Shown in pieces: positions 1 through 6,416 of a stretch of 6,416 nt of DNA; within the stretch, counting starts at the first letter, position 1; each line of letters opens with the position of its first letter. A program made the translations under genes and the position numbers. The notes beneath the pieces were generated by a model, which saw only the letters and a list, made by a program, of their open reading frames with translations, did no database searches and was not told the origin of the DNA. The DNA comes from Bacillota bacterium (GTDB lineage: Bacteria > Bacillota_I > Bacilli_A > RFN20 > CAG-826). The stretch spans positions 1-6,416 of the forward strand of contig JAEZSD010000092.1 in the NCBI GenBank assembly GCA_023422095.1, in the 5' to 3' direction.

Positions 1-1757
1 GGTTATACATTATCGGTATACTCACGCTTATTGGCGTTGACTTAATTCAGGTTTTCATCCCTTCTCTCATCGGCGGCATTGTCGATATGTTAAGAGGTGA
101 TAGTGCGGATTTATGGAGAAACACCAATGACATTTTGCAATCCTGTTTAACAATTATGTTTATCGGACTTGGCATGTTTGTCGGCCGTATTGTTTGGCGC
201 TTTACTCTCTTTATGGCTTCACAAAAAATTGAGGCTGGTCTTCGTCACGACATGTTCTTAAAAGGTGAAAGACTTTCGATATCTTATTATCATCAGAATT
301 CCGTGGGAACCATTATGTCCTGGTTTACTAGCGATCTTGAAACAATTGAAGAGTTTGTCGGATGGGGTACCATAATGTTCATCGATGCGACATTCCTCTC
401 AGTATTCGCTTTAATCTTCATGTTTATTACCTGCTGGCAATTAGCCATAATTTCTCTTGCTCCAATGACTCTTATTATTTTCTGGGGAGCCTTGGTGGAG
501 AAACTGGTCACCGCAAAATGGATGCAGAGACAAAAAGCTTACGACGAGATGTACGATTATTCTCAAGAGAGTTTTACCGGCATTCGTGTTATCAAAGCTT
601 TTGTCAAAGAGAATCAACAATTATTAGCGTTTTCCAAAATTGCCAAGAAAAATCAAGACATCAACTTCTCCTTTGGAAAACTTTATATTATGTTCGATGT
701 AATCTTGCAGATTATCATCATTTCAATCTTAACTTTAATCCTCTGCCTTGGTGGTTGGTTTGTCTATCAAGCTGTCACAAGTCAACCCATGACATTATTC
801 GGTCAAGTAATTGCTTTGCAGACTCCCGGTAAGTTCTTTGAGTTCATTGGCTATTTCGATATCTTGATTTGGCCTTTAATCGCTCTTGGACAAGTGGTGA
901 GTATGCGTTCACGCGCTAAGAGTTCAATGGAGCGTATCGCCAATTATTTAGGTCAGCCAGAAGACATACAAAATCCTCAAGAGCCATTCTTATTAGAGAA
1001 TGTGAAGGGTGAGATTTCCTTTCGCAATTTTTCCTTCAATTATCCCCATGAAACTGGCGCGGTTTTGACCGATATTAATTTGGACATCAAACCGGGAGAA
1101 AAAATCGGCGTTGTTGGAAAAATTGGCTGTGGTAAATCCACTCTAATGAATATTTTGCTTCGCTTATATAATGTTCAACCTGGAACCGTCTTTATTGATG
1201 GTCACGACATTATGGAGTGTGATATTGACTCTATTCGCCGCTCTATCGCTTATGTCCCTCAAGACAATTTCTTATTCAGTGATACAATTTCTAATAACAT
1301 CGCCTTCAGCGATATCAATATGTCGCAAGAAATGGTGGAAGAAGCCGCGAAGTTCTCTGATGTGCACGACGATATCAGCAAATTTGAACACGGCTATAAA
1401 ACCATCAGTGGTGAAAGAGGCGTCACTTTATCAGGCGGACAAAAACAACGTATTTCCATTGCAAGAGCCTTCGCAAAGAATGCCCCAATTTTGATTTTGG
1501 ATGATTCTGTTTCTGCCGTCGATGTTAAAACCGAAGAGAAGATTCTCCACAATTTAACTGATGAGAGAAAAGAAATGACCACAATTGTCATTGCTTCTCG
1601 CATTTCCACAGTTTCGCATCTTGATCGTATCATCGTTTTAGATGAGGGCAAGCTTGAAGCTTTTGACACACATGCAAACCTAATGAAAATTTCGCCATTC
1701 TATAAAAGAATGGTTCATTTACAAGAACTCGAAAAAGAAGAGGAAGGAGGCCAATAA
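1..1757 (+). CDS. ABC exporter half-transporter, degenerate-site subunit (5' partial)
   Basis: This is a membrane-embedded ATP-driven exporter subunit of the YheI/LmrC-like kind, with a fused transmembrane domain and ATPase domain. The reading frame is open to the left edge (first full codon at 3, 584 codons visible), so the Met at 87 is internal. By comparison with the next gene and the family, roughly 15-20 N-terminal residues are missing. Hydrophobic segments lie near 3-80, 141-220, 360-440, 440-500, 685-775 and 843-903, fitting six helices. The ATPase domain starts near 1008. It has Walker A GKIGCGKS (1116-1139), Q-loop Gln (1260-1262), a perfect LSGGQ signature (1428-1442), Walker B Asp (1500-1502) and D-loop Asp (1521-1523). 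Two catalytic positions are altered: Asp (1503-1505) replaces the usual Glu, and Ser (1596-1598) replaces the H-loop His. This pattern marks the degenerate member of a heterodimer. The partner is the next gene. Substrate (drug, lipid or peptide) cannot be inferred. Confidence 0.93.
   Translation, partial: LYIIGILTLIGVDLIQVFIPSLIGGIVDMLRGDSADLWRNTNDILQSCLTIMFIGLGMFVGRIVWRFTLFMASQKIEAGLRHDMFLKGERLSISYYHQNSVGTIMSWFTSDLETIEEFVGWGTIMFIDATFLSVFALIFMFITCWQLAIISLAPMTLIIFWGALVEKLVTAKWMQRQKAYDEMYDYSQESFTGIRVIKAFVKENQQLLAFSKIAKKNQDINFSFGKLYIMFDVILQIIIISILTLILCLGGWFVYQAVTSQPMTLFGQVIALQTPGKFFEFIGYFDILIWPLIALGQVVSMRSRAKSSMERIANYLGQPEDIQNPQEPFLLENVKGEISFRNFSFNYPHETGAVLTDINLDIKPGEKIGVVGKIGCGKSTLMNILLRLYNVQPGTVFIDGHDIMECDIDSIRRSIAYVPQDNFLFSDTISNNIAFSDINMSQEMVEEAAKFSDVHDDISKFEHGYKTISGERGVTLSGGQKQRISIARAFAKNAPILILDDSVSAVDVKTEEKILHNLTDERKEMTTIVIASRISTVSHLDRIIVLDEGKLEAFDTHANLMKISPFYKRMVHLQELEKEEEGGQ
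1741..1750 (+). promoter_or_regulatory. Ribosome binding site of the second ABC gene
   Basis: AGGAAGGAGG contains AAGGAGG, a full match to the anti-Shine-Dalgarno, and sits 8 bases before the ATG at 1759. It lies within the last codons of the upstream gene (Glu-Glu-Gly-Gly-Gln tail). The two subunits are therefore very likely translated from one mRNA, which suits equal production of heterodimer partners. It also supports the chosen start. Confidence 0.85.
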
Positions 1758-1758
1758 G

Positions 1759-3534
1759 ATGTCCGATTTTGAAAAAAATGAGTCTCTCAAAGGTGACAAA
1801 AAGATACCTTTAAAAATTCTTTTTAAACGAATTTGGTATTACATCAAACCAGAAATTTGGTCATTTGTCTTCGCCTTATTTCTAATTCTTGTCAATGTTG
1901 GAATTGAAGCCGCCATGCCACAATTTATTGGCATGATTGTCGATCAACTCGATGTTGAAACTGGCATTCCTTCTCTACACTACATTATTTGGGTTGCCAT
2001 GGGATATTTTGGTCTAAGTATCATCTCATATTTATTCTATTATGTACAAGGAATTGTTCTACAGAAATCTGGGCAAAAGATCATTTACAATCTCCGCATG
2101 GAAGTTTTTGAACACATCGAGAGCATGTCGCAAAATCAACTCAATGAGATGCCAGTAGGTTCACTTGTTACTCGTGTCACTAATTACACGACTTCAATGT
2201 CTGATTTGTTTACTAATGTATTGGTGAATTTGGTAAAAAATATTTTGATGGTTGTCGCGGTTTTCGTCATGATGCTCATCGTTTCTTGGTACTTAGCTTT
2301 AATTCAATTAGGCTTCTTATGCGCGGTATTCCTTATTTCTTATGTCTTCCGTCTTGTTATCTACCGCGTCTTTAAAAAAGAGCGACAATACGTTTCGGAA
2401 ATGAATGCTTTCGTAAATGAGAACTTATCGGGTATGAAAATTACTCAAATCTTCAATCAGCAGAAACGCAAAGAAACTGAATTTCTAGTAAAGAATGAAA
2501 ATCTTCGCAAAACTCGTTATCAAGTAATCCTTGCCTTTGGCACATATCGTCCACTTCTTACCTTATTGTACTATGGAGCCATTGTTACGACCTTTATTGT
2601 TGGTATGAATTCCGCGATGACAGCGGCTGTTGCAGTCGAGTTCTATCTCTATGTCAGCCGTTTCTTTAACCCAGTTCAGGCTATTGCTGATCAACTCAAT
2701 GCAATCCAAAAAGCCAACTCTGCTTCAGAAAGATTATTTAACTTATTAGATATTAAGCCAGAAGTTCTCGATGAACCTGACGCCATTGAAGTAGATAACT
2801 TTGAAGGCAAAATTGAATTCCGTAATGTTTGGTTTGCTTATGAAAAAGAGAATTGGATCCTCAAAAATGTTTCATTTGTCATTGAGCCAAAACAAACGGT
2901 CGCTTTTGTCGGAGCGACCGGAGCGGGAAAAACAACTATTCTCGGCTTAATTGTCCGTAATTTTGAAATCCAAAAAGGTCAAATTCTCATCGACGGTATT
3001 GATATCAAACACATCAAGATTAAGTCGCTGCGAAGAAAGATTGGGCAAATGCTTCAAGACGTTTTCCTCTTCTCGGGAACGATGCGTGATAACATTACCC
3101 TACATGATGATTCGTACACTGATGAACAAGTCATGCAAGCTTGCAAATATGTCAACGCCGACAGCTTTATTAACAAAAGCGAAAAAGGTTTGAACGAAAT
3201 GGTTATTGAACGTGGCGAAAACTTCTCTCAAGGCCAACGACAACTCATCTCATTTGCTAGAACCGTTTTGAGTGAACCACAAGTTTTAGTTTTGGATGAA
3301 GCGACTGCTAACATCGACACTGAAACCGAAGTATTGATTCAAGAATCCCTTGAGAAAATGAAAAACATTGGTACGATGCTCATTGTTGCTCACCGATTAT
3401 CAACCATCCAAAAGGCCGATCAAATCATCGTCTTACAACATGGTGAAATTATCGAAAAGGGTAATCACCAGTCTCTCCTTAAAGAAAAAGGCCATTACTA
3501 CAAATTATATAAACTTCAGTTCGCTGATAACTAA
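1759..3534 (+). CDS. ABC exporter half-transporter, catalytic-site subunit
   Basis: This is the complete 591-residue partner of the preceding gene, YheH/LmrD-like, acting in the cytoplasmic membrane. The start is ATG at 1759, one base after the upstream stop and 8 bases after a strong Shine-Dalgarno. Residues about 30-320 form the transmembrane domain, with hydrophobic stretches near 34-55, 74-100, 150-200 and 265-305. The ATPase domain runs from about 350. It shows Walker A GATGAGKT (385-392), Q-loop Q433, signature FSQGQ (489-493) followed by RQL, Walker B with D513 and catalytic E514, D-loop D520 and H-loop H545. Glu and His are intact, so together with the first subunit's LSGGQ this protein should build the hydrolysing site. 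Its own variant signature faces the first subunit's degraded motifs. Heterodimeric ABC exporters such as BmrC/BmrD, LmrC/LmrD and TM287/288 are known to work this way. A terminator directly follows, so this is the last gene of its operon. Substrate is unknown. Confidence 0.94.
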   Translation: MSDFEKNESLKGDKKIPLKILFKRIWYYIKPEIWSFVFALFLILVNVGIEAAMPQFIGMIVDQLDVETGIPSLHYIIWVAMGYFGLSIISYLFYYVQGIVLQKSGQKIIYNLRMEVFEHIESMSQNQLNEMPVGSLVTRVTNYTTSMSDLFTNVLVNLVKNILMVVAVFVMMLIVSWYLALIQLGFLCAVFLISYVFRLVIYRVFKKERQYVSEMNAFVNENLSGMKITQIFNQQKRKETEFLVKNENLRKTRYQVILAFGTYRPLLTLLYYGAIVTTFIVGMNSAMTAAVAVEFYLYVSRFFNPVQAIADQLNAIQKANSASERLFNLLDIKPEVLDEPDAIEVDNFEGKIEFRNVWFAYEKENWILKNVSFVIEPKQTVAFVGATGAGKTTILGLIVRNFEIQKGQILIDGIDIKHIKIKSLRRKIGQMLQDVFLFSGTMRDNITLHDDSYTDEQVMQACKYVNADSFINKSEKGLNEMVIERGENFSQGQRQLISFARTVLSEPQVLVLDEATANIDTETEVLIQESLEKMKNIGTMLIVAHRLSTIQKADQIIVLQHGEIIEKGNHQSLLKEKGHYYKLYKLQFADN

Positions 3535-3557
3535 AAGACGTCAAAACGTCTTTTTTT
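3533..3557 (+). terminator. Rho-independent terminator after the ABC operon
   Basis: A perfect 9-bp inverted repeat, AAAAGACGT (3533-3541) and ACGTCTTTT (3546-3554), encloses the 4-base loop CAAA. A run of seven T follows the GC-containing stem (3551-3557). The hairpin begins within the TAA stop codon of the second ABC gene, so there is essentially no 3' untranslated spacer. It separates the exporter operon from rel. The opposite strand has only four T after the stem, so termination in that direction would be weak. Confidence 0.88.
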
Positions 3558-3580
3558 AAAAGCTTAAAGCATCATATTTC

Positions 3581-3609
3581 TTTAAAAAATAAAGAAAAAC
3601 CTTTATCAT
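3581..3609 (+). promoter_or_regulatory. Putative sigma-A-type promoter of rel
   Basis: Within the AT-rich gap after the terminator, TTTAAA (3581-3586; 4 of 6 matches to TTGACA) lies 17 bases before TATCAT (3604-3609; 5 of 6 matches to TATAAT). Transcription would start near 3616, leaving a leader of only about 8 bases before the ATG at 3624. The gap is so AT-rich that chance matches are likely. The position between a terminator and a gene start is the main support. Confidence 0.35.
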
Positions 3610-3623
3610 TATCTTATAAGTTT

Positions 3624-5843
3624 ATGGAACAAAAGAAAAACATACTTGTCAACGGCGGATATCCTCTCCACACTTTCGAAGATGTTGAGGCCATTTACCA
3701 AAATTATATTTCTTCAGAGGAAGATCGGAAGCAGATTCGTGCGGCCTATGATTTTATTGTCGAAAAGCATCAAGGACAACTCCGCAAAAGTGGTGAGCCA
3801 TACTACCATCACTTAGTTGAAGTTGCTTATGTTGTTGCTTCTTTGCAAGGTGGTCCTGCAACGATTATCTCGGCGTTTTTACACGATGTTGTCGAAGACA
3901 CCAATGTGACAATCGCTGAAATTGAAAAAAGATGGGGAAGCGAAGTTGCCAAAATTGTCGACGCCTTAACTAAAATCCAACGTTTAAAACTATCCAAGAT
4001 TAGCAGCGAGGAATTTGAAGCTGAAGATCATCGCAAAATTCTCATCGGCATGGCGAAAGATATTCGCGTTATTATTATCAAATTGTGTGATCGCCTTCAT
4101 AATTTAAGAACTCTTGAAGCCTTATCTTCTGAACGTCAAATCGCTATATCTCAAGAAACCATCGATGTTTTTGTGCCTATCGCTCATCGACTTGGTCTTG
4201 ATGTCGTGAAGTCCGAAATGGAAGACTTATGTCTTAAGTATTTGGAACCTGAAAAATATTATGAGATCAAAAAGCTTCTCTCAAATAAAGCCAAAACAAT
4301 GGGTAAATCTTTAGATGCGATTCGTAAACGTATCGCTGATATCCTTTTCGAAAACAATATTGCTTTCGATATTTCAGCTCGTGTCAAATCCATTTACTCG
4401 ATTTACACCAAGATGTACATCAAAGGCCATCCTTTCGATGAAATTTACGATATTCTTGCTTTGAGAATAATTACTGATACCGAGATGAAATGTTATGAGA
4501 TTCTCGGCTTAATCCATAAGACATACAAACCAGTTCCCGGTCGATTTAAAGATTACATCGCCATGCCCAAGCCAAACATGTACCAATCTCTTCATACAAC
4601 TATCGTTTCAGGAAATGGTAATTTCTACGAAATCCAAATTCGCACTAAAGAGATGGACAGCATCGCAGAAACTGGCGTTGCCGCTCACTGGGCATATAAA
4701 GAAAATAGTGGTTATAGTTCACGACGTGAACAACAAGAAATTGAAGACAAGCTCCACTGGTTCCGCGACTTCGTCTCGGCAACCAATGACAGTGTTGAAT
4801 CAAACGAGAGCGACTACTTAAATAATCTAAGTAAAGACATATTTGAAGCTAACGTTTATGTATTTACCCCTAAGGGTAAGGTTATTGAATTACCTAGTGG
4901 TAGCACCCCAGTCGATTTTGCTTATCGCATTCATACTAAAGTGGGTGACAATACCACGGGAGCCATTGTTAATGGCGTGATGGTGCCACTGAACACTATT
5001 TTGAAAACTGGTGACATGGTGGAAATTAAAACCTCCAAGAATTCTCCTGGTCCAAGCGAAGGATGGTTGAACTTTGTTCGTTCCGCTCAGGCTAAGAACT
5101 GCATTCGCAAATCTATTATCAAGAAAAACGCCGATGTCTTGCGCAGTGAAAAAATATCGAAAGGTCGTCAATCGTGTCTTGATTCTTTCAAAGATCGAGG
5201 CATAAATGAACCAGAGATGATGGAATATCTTGATAATCCAAAAGTACTATCTTATTTCCATTTCAACAATGTTGATGATCTCTTCGTTGGAATAGCCGGG
5301 CGAAAACCCGTTCCTTCCGCTATCCTTGACTTCTTGAAAGTGAAGAAACAAGTTGAGATTAATTTGCCGGGAGCAAAAGCAAAGGTTGTCACATCGAACT
5401 GTCCAGTTTATTGCCGAGGTGGTGGAAGTCGATTAGCCATCTCTTTAGCTAATTGCTGCACTCCTATTCCTGGAGATGAAATCGTCGGATATATTACCAA
5501 AGGTAAAGGAATTAGCGTTCATCGAAAAACGTGCCCAAATGTCGCTAAAGAAGAGGAGCGCTTAATCAATGTTTACTGGCGTAGCGATATTGAAACATCA
5601 ACTTATCCTGTCGATGTGTTTATCGAAGCAAGCAATCGACCAAATCTATTAGTTGATGTCTTATCCACTTTATCAATTGCCAAGGTCGCTCCTTCCTCCG
5701 TTCACGCTTCGACCAACAACGCCAATTTCTCGGCGACAATCACTGCCACTTTAATGGTGAGTGATGCTAAGAGATTAAATGATATTTTTAATATCATTCA
5801 AAATATTCCTGGTGTCTATAGTGTCACGAGGATGATTCATTAA
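3624..5843 (+). CDS. rel: Bifunctional (p)ppGpp synthetase/hydrolase, Rel/SpoT family
   Basis: This long RelA/SpoT homologue (739 residues, normal for the family) makes the alarmone (p)ppGpp from ATP and GDP/GTP on starved ribosomes and also degrades it. The hydrolase HD domain (about 28-200) keeps R54, H63, H87-D88, E91-D92, D156, N160 and T163, so hydrolysis should work. The synthetase domain (about 240-350) has R253, K255, D276, Y320 in YQSLHT, E336 and Q338. Its RFKD motif (307-310) is the form seen in bifunctional enzymes rather than the ExDD of synthesis-only RelA. The C-terminal half contains a TGS domain (about 410-470), a helical region, a zinc-finger-like CC domain (C611-C612, H633, C637) and an ACT domain (about 660-739), the ribosome- and tRNA-sensing part. 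The ATG at 3624 is the only plausible start. No ATG, GTG or TTG occurs in frame in the gap upstream, although no Shine-Dalgarno precedes it. It is probably cotranscribed with hisS, 14 bases downstream. Confidence 0.97.
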   Translation: MEQKKNILVNGGYPLHTFEDVEAIYQNYISSEEDRKQIRAAYDFIVEKHQGQLRKSGEPYYHHLVEVAYVVASLQGGPATIISAFLHDVVEDTNVTIAEIEKRWGSEVAKIVDALTKIQRLKLSKISSEEFEAEDHRKILIGMAKDIRVIIIKLCDRLHNLRTLEALSSERQIAISQETIDVFVPIAHRLGLDVVKSEMEDLCLKYLEPEKYYEIKKLLSNKAKTMGKSLDAIRKRIADILFENNIAFDISARVKSIYSIYTKMYIKGHPFDEIYDILALRIITDTEMKCYEILGLIHKTYKPVPGRFKDYIAMPKPNMYQSLHTTIVSGNGNFYEIQIRTKEMDSIAETGVAAHWAYKENSGYSSRREQQEIEDKLHWFRDFVSATNDSVESNESDYLNNLSKDIFEANVYVFTPKGKVIELPSGSTPVDFAYRIHTKVGDNTTGAIVNGVMVPLNTILKTGDMVEIKTSKNSPGPSEGWLNFVRSAQAKNCIRKSIIKKNADVLRSEKISKGRQSCLDSFKDRGINEPEMMEYLDNPKVLSYFHFNNVDDLFVGIAGRKPVPSAILDFLKVKKQVEINLPGAKAKVVTSNCPVYCRGGGSRLAISLANCCTPIPGDEIVGYITKGKGISVHRKTCPNVAKEEERLINVYWRSDIETSTYPVDVFIEASNRPNLLVDVLSTLSIAKVAPSSVHASTNNANFSATITATLMVSDAKRLNDIFNIIQNIPGVYSVTRMIH

Positions 5844-5846
5844 GAG

Positions 5847-5852
5847 AAAGGA
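5847..5852 (+). promoter_or_regulatory. Ribosome binding site of hisS
   Basis: AAAGGA, inside the purine-rich run GAGAAAGGAAAAA between the rel stop and the hisS start, ends 5 bases before the ATG at 5858. The match to the anti-Shine-Dalgarno core is moderate and the spacing is acceptable. The 14-base gap leaves no room for a separate promoter or a T-box leader directly upstream of hisS. Confidence 0.7.
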
Positions 5853-5857
5853 AAAAT

Positions 5858-6416
5858 ATGGAAATTAACAATGTCAAAGGCACCCACGACATTTTCGGGG
5901 GTGAAGCCTCAGCTTATTCTCAAGTCGAAGCGATTATGAAAAACATCGCTGAACTATTTGCTTTTATGGAGGTCAGACCTCCTGTCATTGAACATAGCGA
6001 AGTATTTGTCCGAGGGGTCGGAGAAAGCAGCGATGTTGTCAGAAAAGAAATGTATACCTTTCTTGATAAGGGCAACCGCAGTCTAACTCTTCGCCCTGAA
6101 TTTACCGCGGGAATCATTCGCTTAATGGTCCAAAACAAATTATTGATTACCAACGAGTTACCTCTGAAAGTTTATTATGATGGACCAGTTTTTCGCTATG
6201 AGAGACCTCAACTAGGTCGTTATCGTCAATTCAACCAATTCGGTGTCGAAGCGGTGGGCAATAATTCTCCTCTCTGTGATTTGGAAGTTATTCTATTGGC
6301 TTACACGATTTTGACGAGCCTCGGTTTAGAGAATGTCACAATAAAAATAAATAATTTAGGTGATGAAAATAGTCGTGTGGCTTATCGTCAAGCTCTTCGC
6401 GATTACTTTAAAGATC
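5858..6416 (+). CDS. hisS: Histidyl-tRNA synthetase (3' partial)
   Basis: The first 186 residues of a class II aminoacyl-tRNA synthetase that attaches histidine to tRNA-His in the cytoplasm; the family is usually about 420-430 residues, so more than half lies beyond the right edge. The start is ATG at 5858 after a purine-rich ribosome binding site. The N-terminus shows the KGTHDI motif (7-12), close to the family's KGTxDI/L. A GESSDVVRKEMYTF segment follows (55-68), then the LRPE-TA histidine-binding loop (78-84). Class II motif 2 follows with R113 in FRYERPQLGRYRQF, then Q127 and E131. All these are diagnostic of bacterial HisRS. Residue 82 is Phe where the family usually has Gly (LRPEGTA). 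In Bacillus-type genomes hisS is normally paired with aspS, and a dtd gene lies next to rel; here rel and hisS are adjacent with nothing between. Whether aspS follows cannot be seen. Confidence 0.96.
   Translation, partial: MEINNVKGTHDIFGGEASAYSQVEAIMKNIAELFAFMEVRPPVIEHSEVFVRGVGESSDVVRKEMYTFLDKGNRSLTLRPEFTAGIIRLMVQNKLLITNELPLKVYYDGPVFRYERPQLGRYRQFNQFGVEAVGNNSPLCDLEVILLAYTILTSLGLENVTIKINNLGDENSRVAYRQALRDYFKD

Noticed and set aside
87..89. ATG at 87 as the start of the first ABC gene
   Set aside because: The same frame is open to the window edge and encodes a typical first transmembrane helix upstream, so the gene is cut by the window and this Met is internal.
2908..2930. Short direct repeat of CGGAGCG-type sequence in the second ABC gene
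   Set aside because: It encodes the Gly-Ala-Thr-Gly-Ala-Gly Walker A motif, so the repeat follows from the repeated amino acids.
5778..5798. Inverted repeat AATGATAT/ATATCATT with a 5-base loop near the 3' end of rel
   Set aside because: It lies inside the ACT-domain coding sequence, has only one GC pair per arm and no T-run, so it would be a weak hairpin. It is explained by AT-rich codons for Asn, Asp, Ile and Phe.
5844..5857. Possible T-box or other leader riboswitch controlling hisS
   Set aside because: Only 14 bases separate rel and hisS, far too short for a T-box, and no specifier stem or antiterminator is visible.
5968..5982. 15-base palindrome GGAGGTCAGACCTCC early in hisS, containing a Shine-Dalgarno-like GGAGG
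   Set aside because: It codes for a well-conserved HisRS segment (Glu-Val-Arg-Pro-Pro), no start codon at a suitable distance follows, and the one-base centre makes a poor hairpin. Probably chance.
5920..6153. Open frame on the - strand over hisS (77 codons), and similar minus-strand frames at 293-511, 1394-1669 and 4890-5171
   Set aside because: Each lies fully inside a clearly identified gene on the other strand, has no recognisable domain, and is best explained as an antisense shadow.

Overview
The window holds four genes, all on the + strand, in two transcription units. It reads as ordinary core genome of a low-to-moderate-GC Gram-positive bacterium (Bacillota; Bacilli, Erysipelotrichia or a mollicute-related lineage that keeps the standard code). 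This rests on the (p)ppGpp enzyme being followed directly by hisS, a heterodimeric ABC exporter of the type common in Firmicutes, strong purine-rich ribosome binding sites, TAA as all three visible stop codons, and Trp written as TGG with no in-frame TGA over about 2,100 codons. The last point argues against Mycoplasma-type code 4. GC looks like about 40% by eye; no exact value was computed. Species cannot be named.

Region 1 (1-3534): two consecutive ABC half-transporters, one base apart. The first is cut at its 5' end by the window edge. The second is complete and has its Shine-Dalgarno inside the last codons of the first. The sequence motifs split cleanly between them. The first has Asp in place of the catalytic Glu, and Ser in place of the H-loop His. 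The second has an intact Walker B and H-loop, but its signature is FSQGQ rather than LSGGQ. Together they should form a heterodimeric exporter with one degenerate and one consensus ATP site. A rho-independent terminator overlaps the stop codon of the second gene.

Region 2 (3535-3623): an 89-base AT-rich gap with the terminator and a plausible promoter for the next gene. There is no recognisable Shine-Dalgarno in front of that gene.

Region 3 (3624-6416): a full-length bifunctional Rel/SpoT-family (p)ppGpp synthetase/hydrolase with all recognised hydrolase and synthetase residues, plus TGS, helical, zinc-finger-like and ACT regulatory regions. After 14 bases comes hisS (histidyl-tRNA synthetase), cut by the right edge after 186 codons. 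The pair links amino-acid starvation signalling with one of the enzymes that determine tRNA charging.

I found no RNA gene, mobile element, CRISPR array or repeat family, and no evidence of an undescribed system. The most notable points are the asymmetric ATPase sites of the exporter, the missing ribosome binding site of rel, and a substitution in a conserved HisRS motif.
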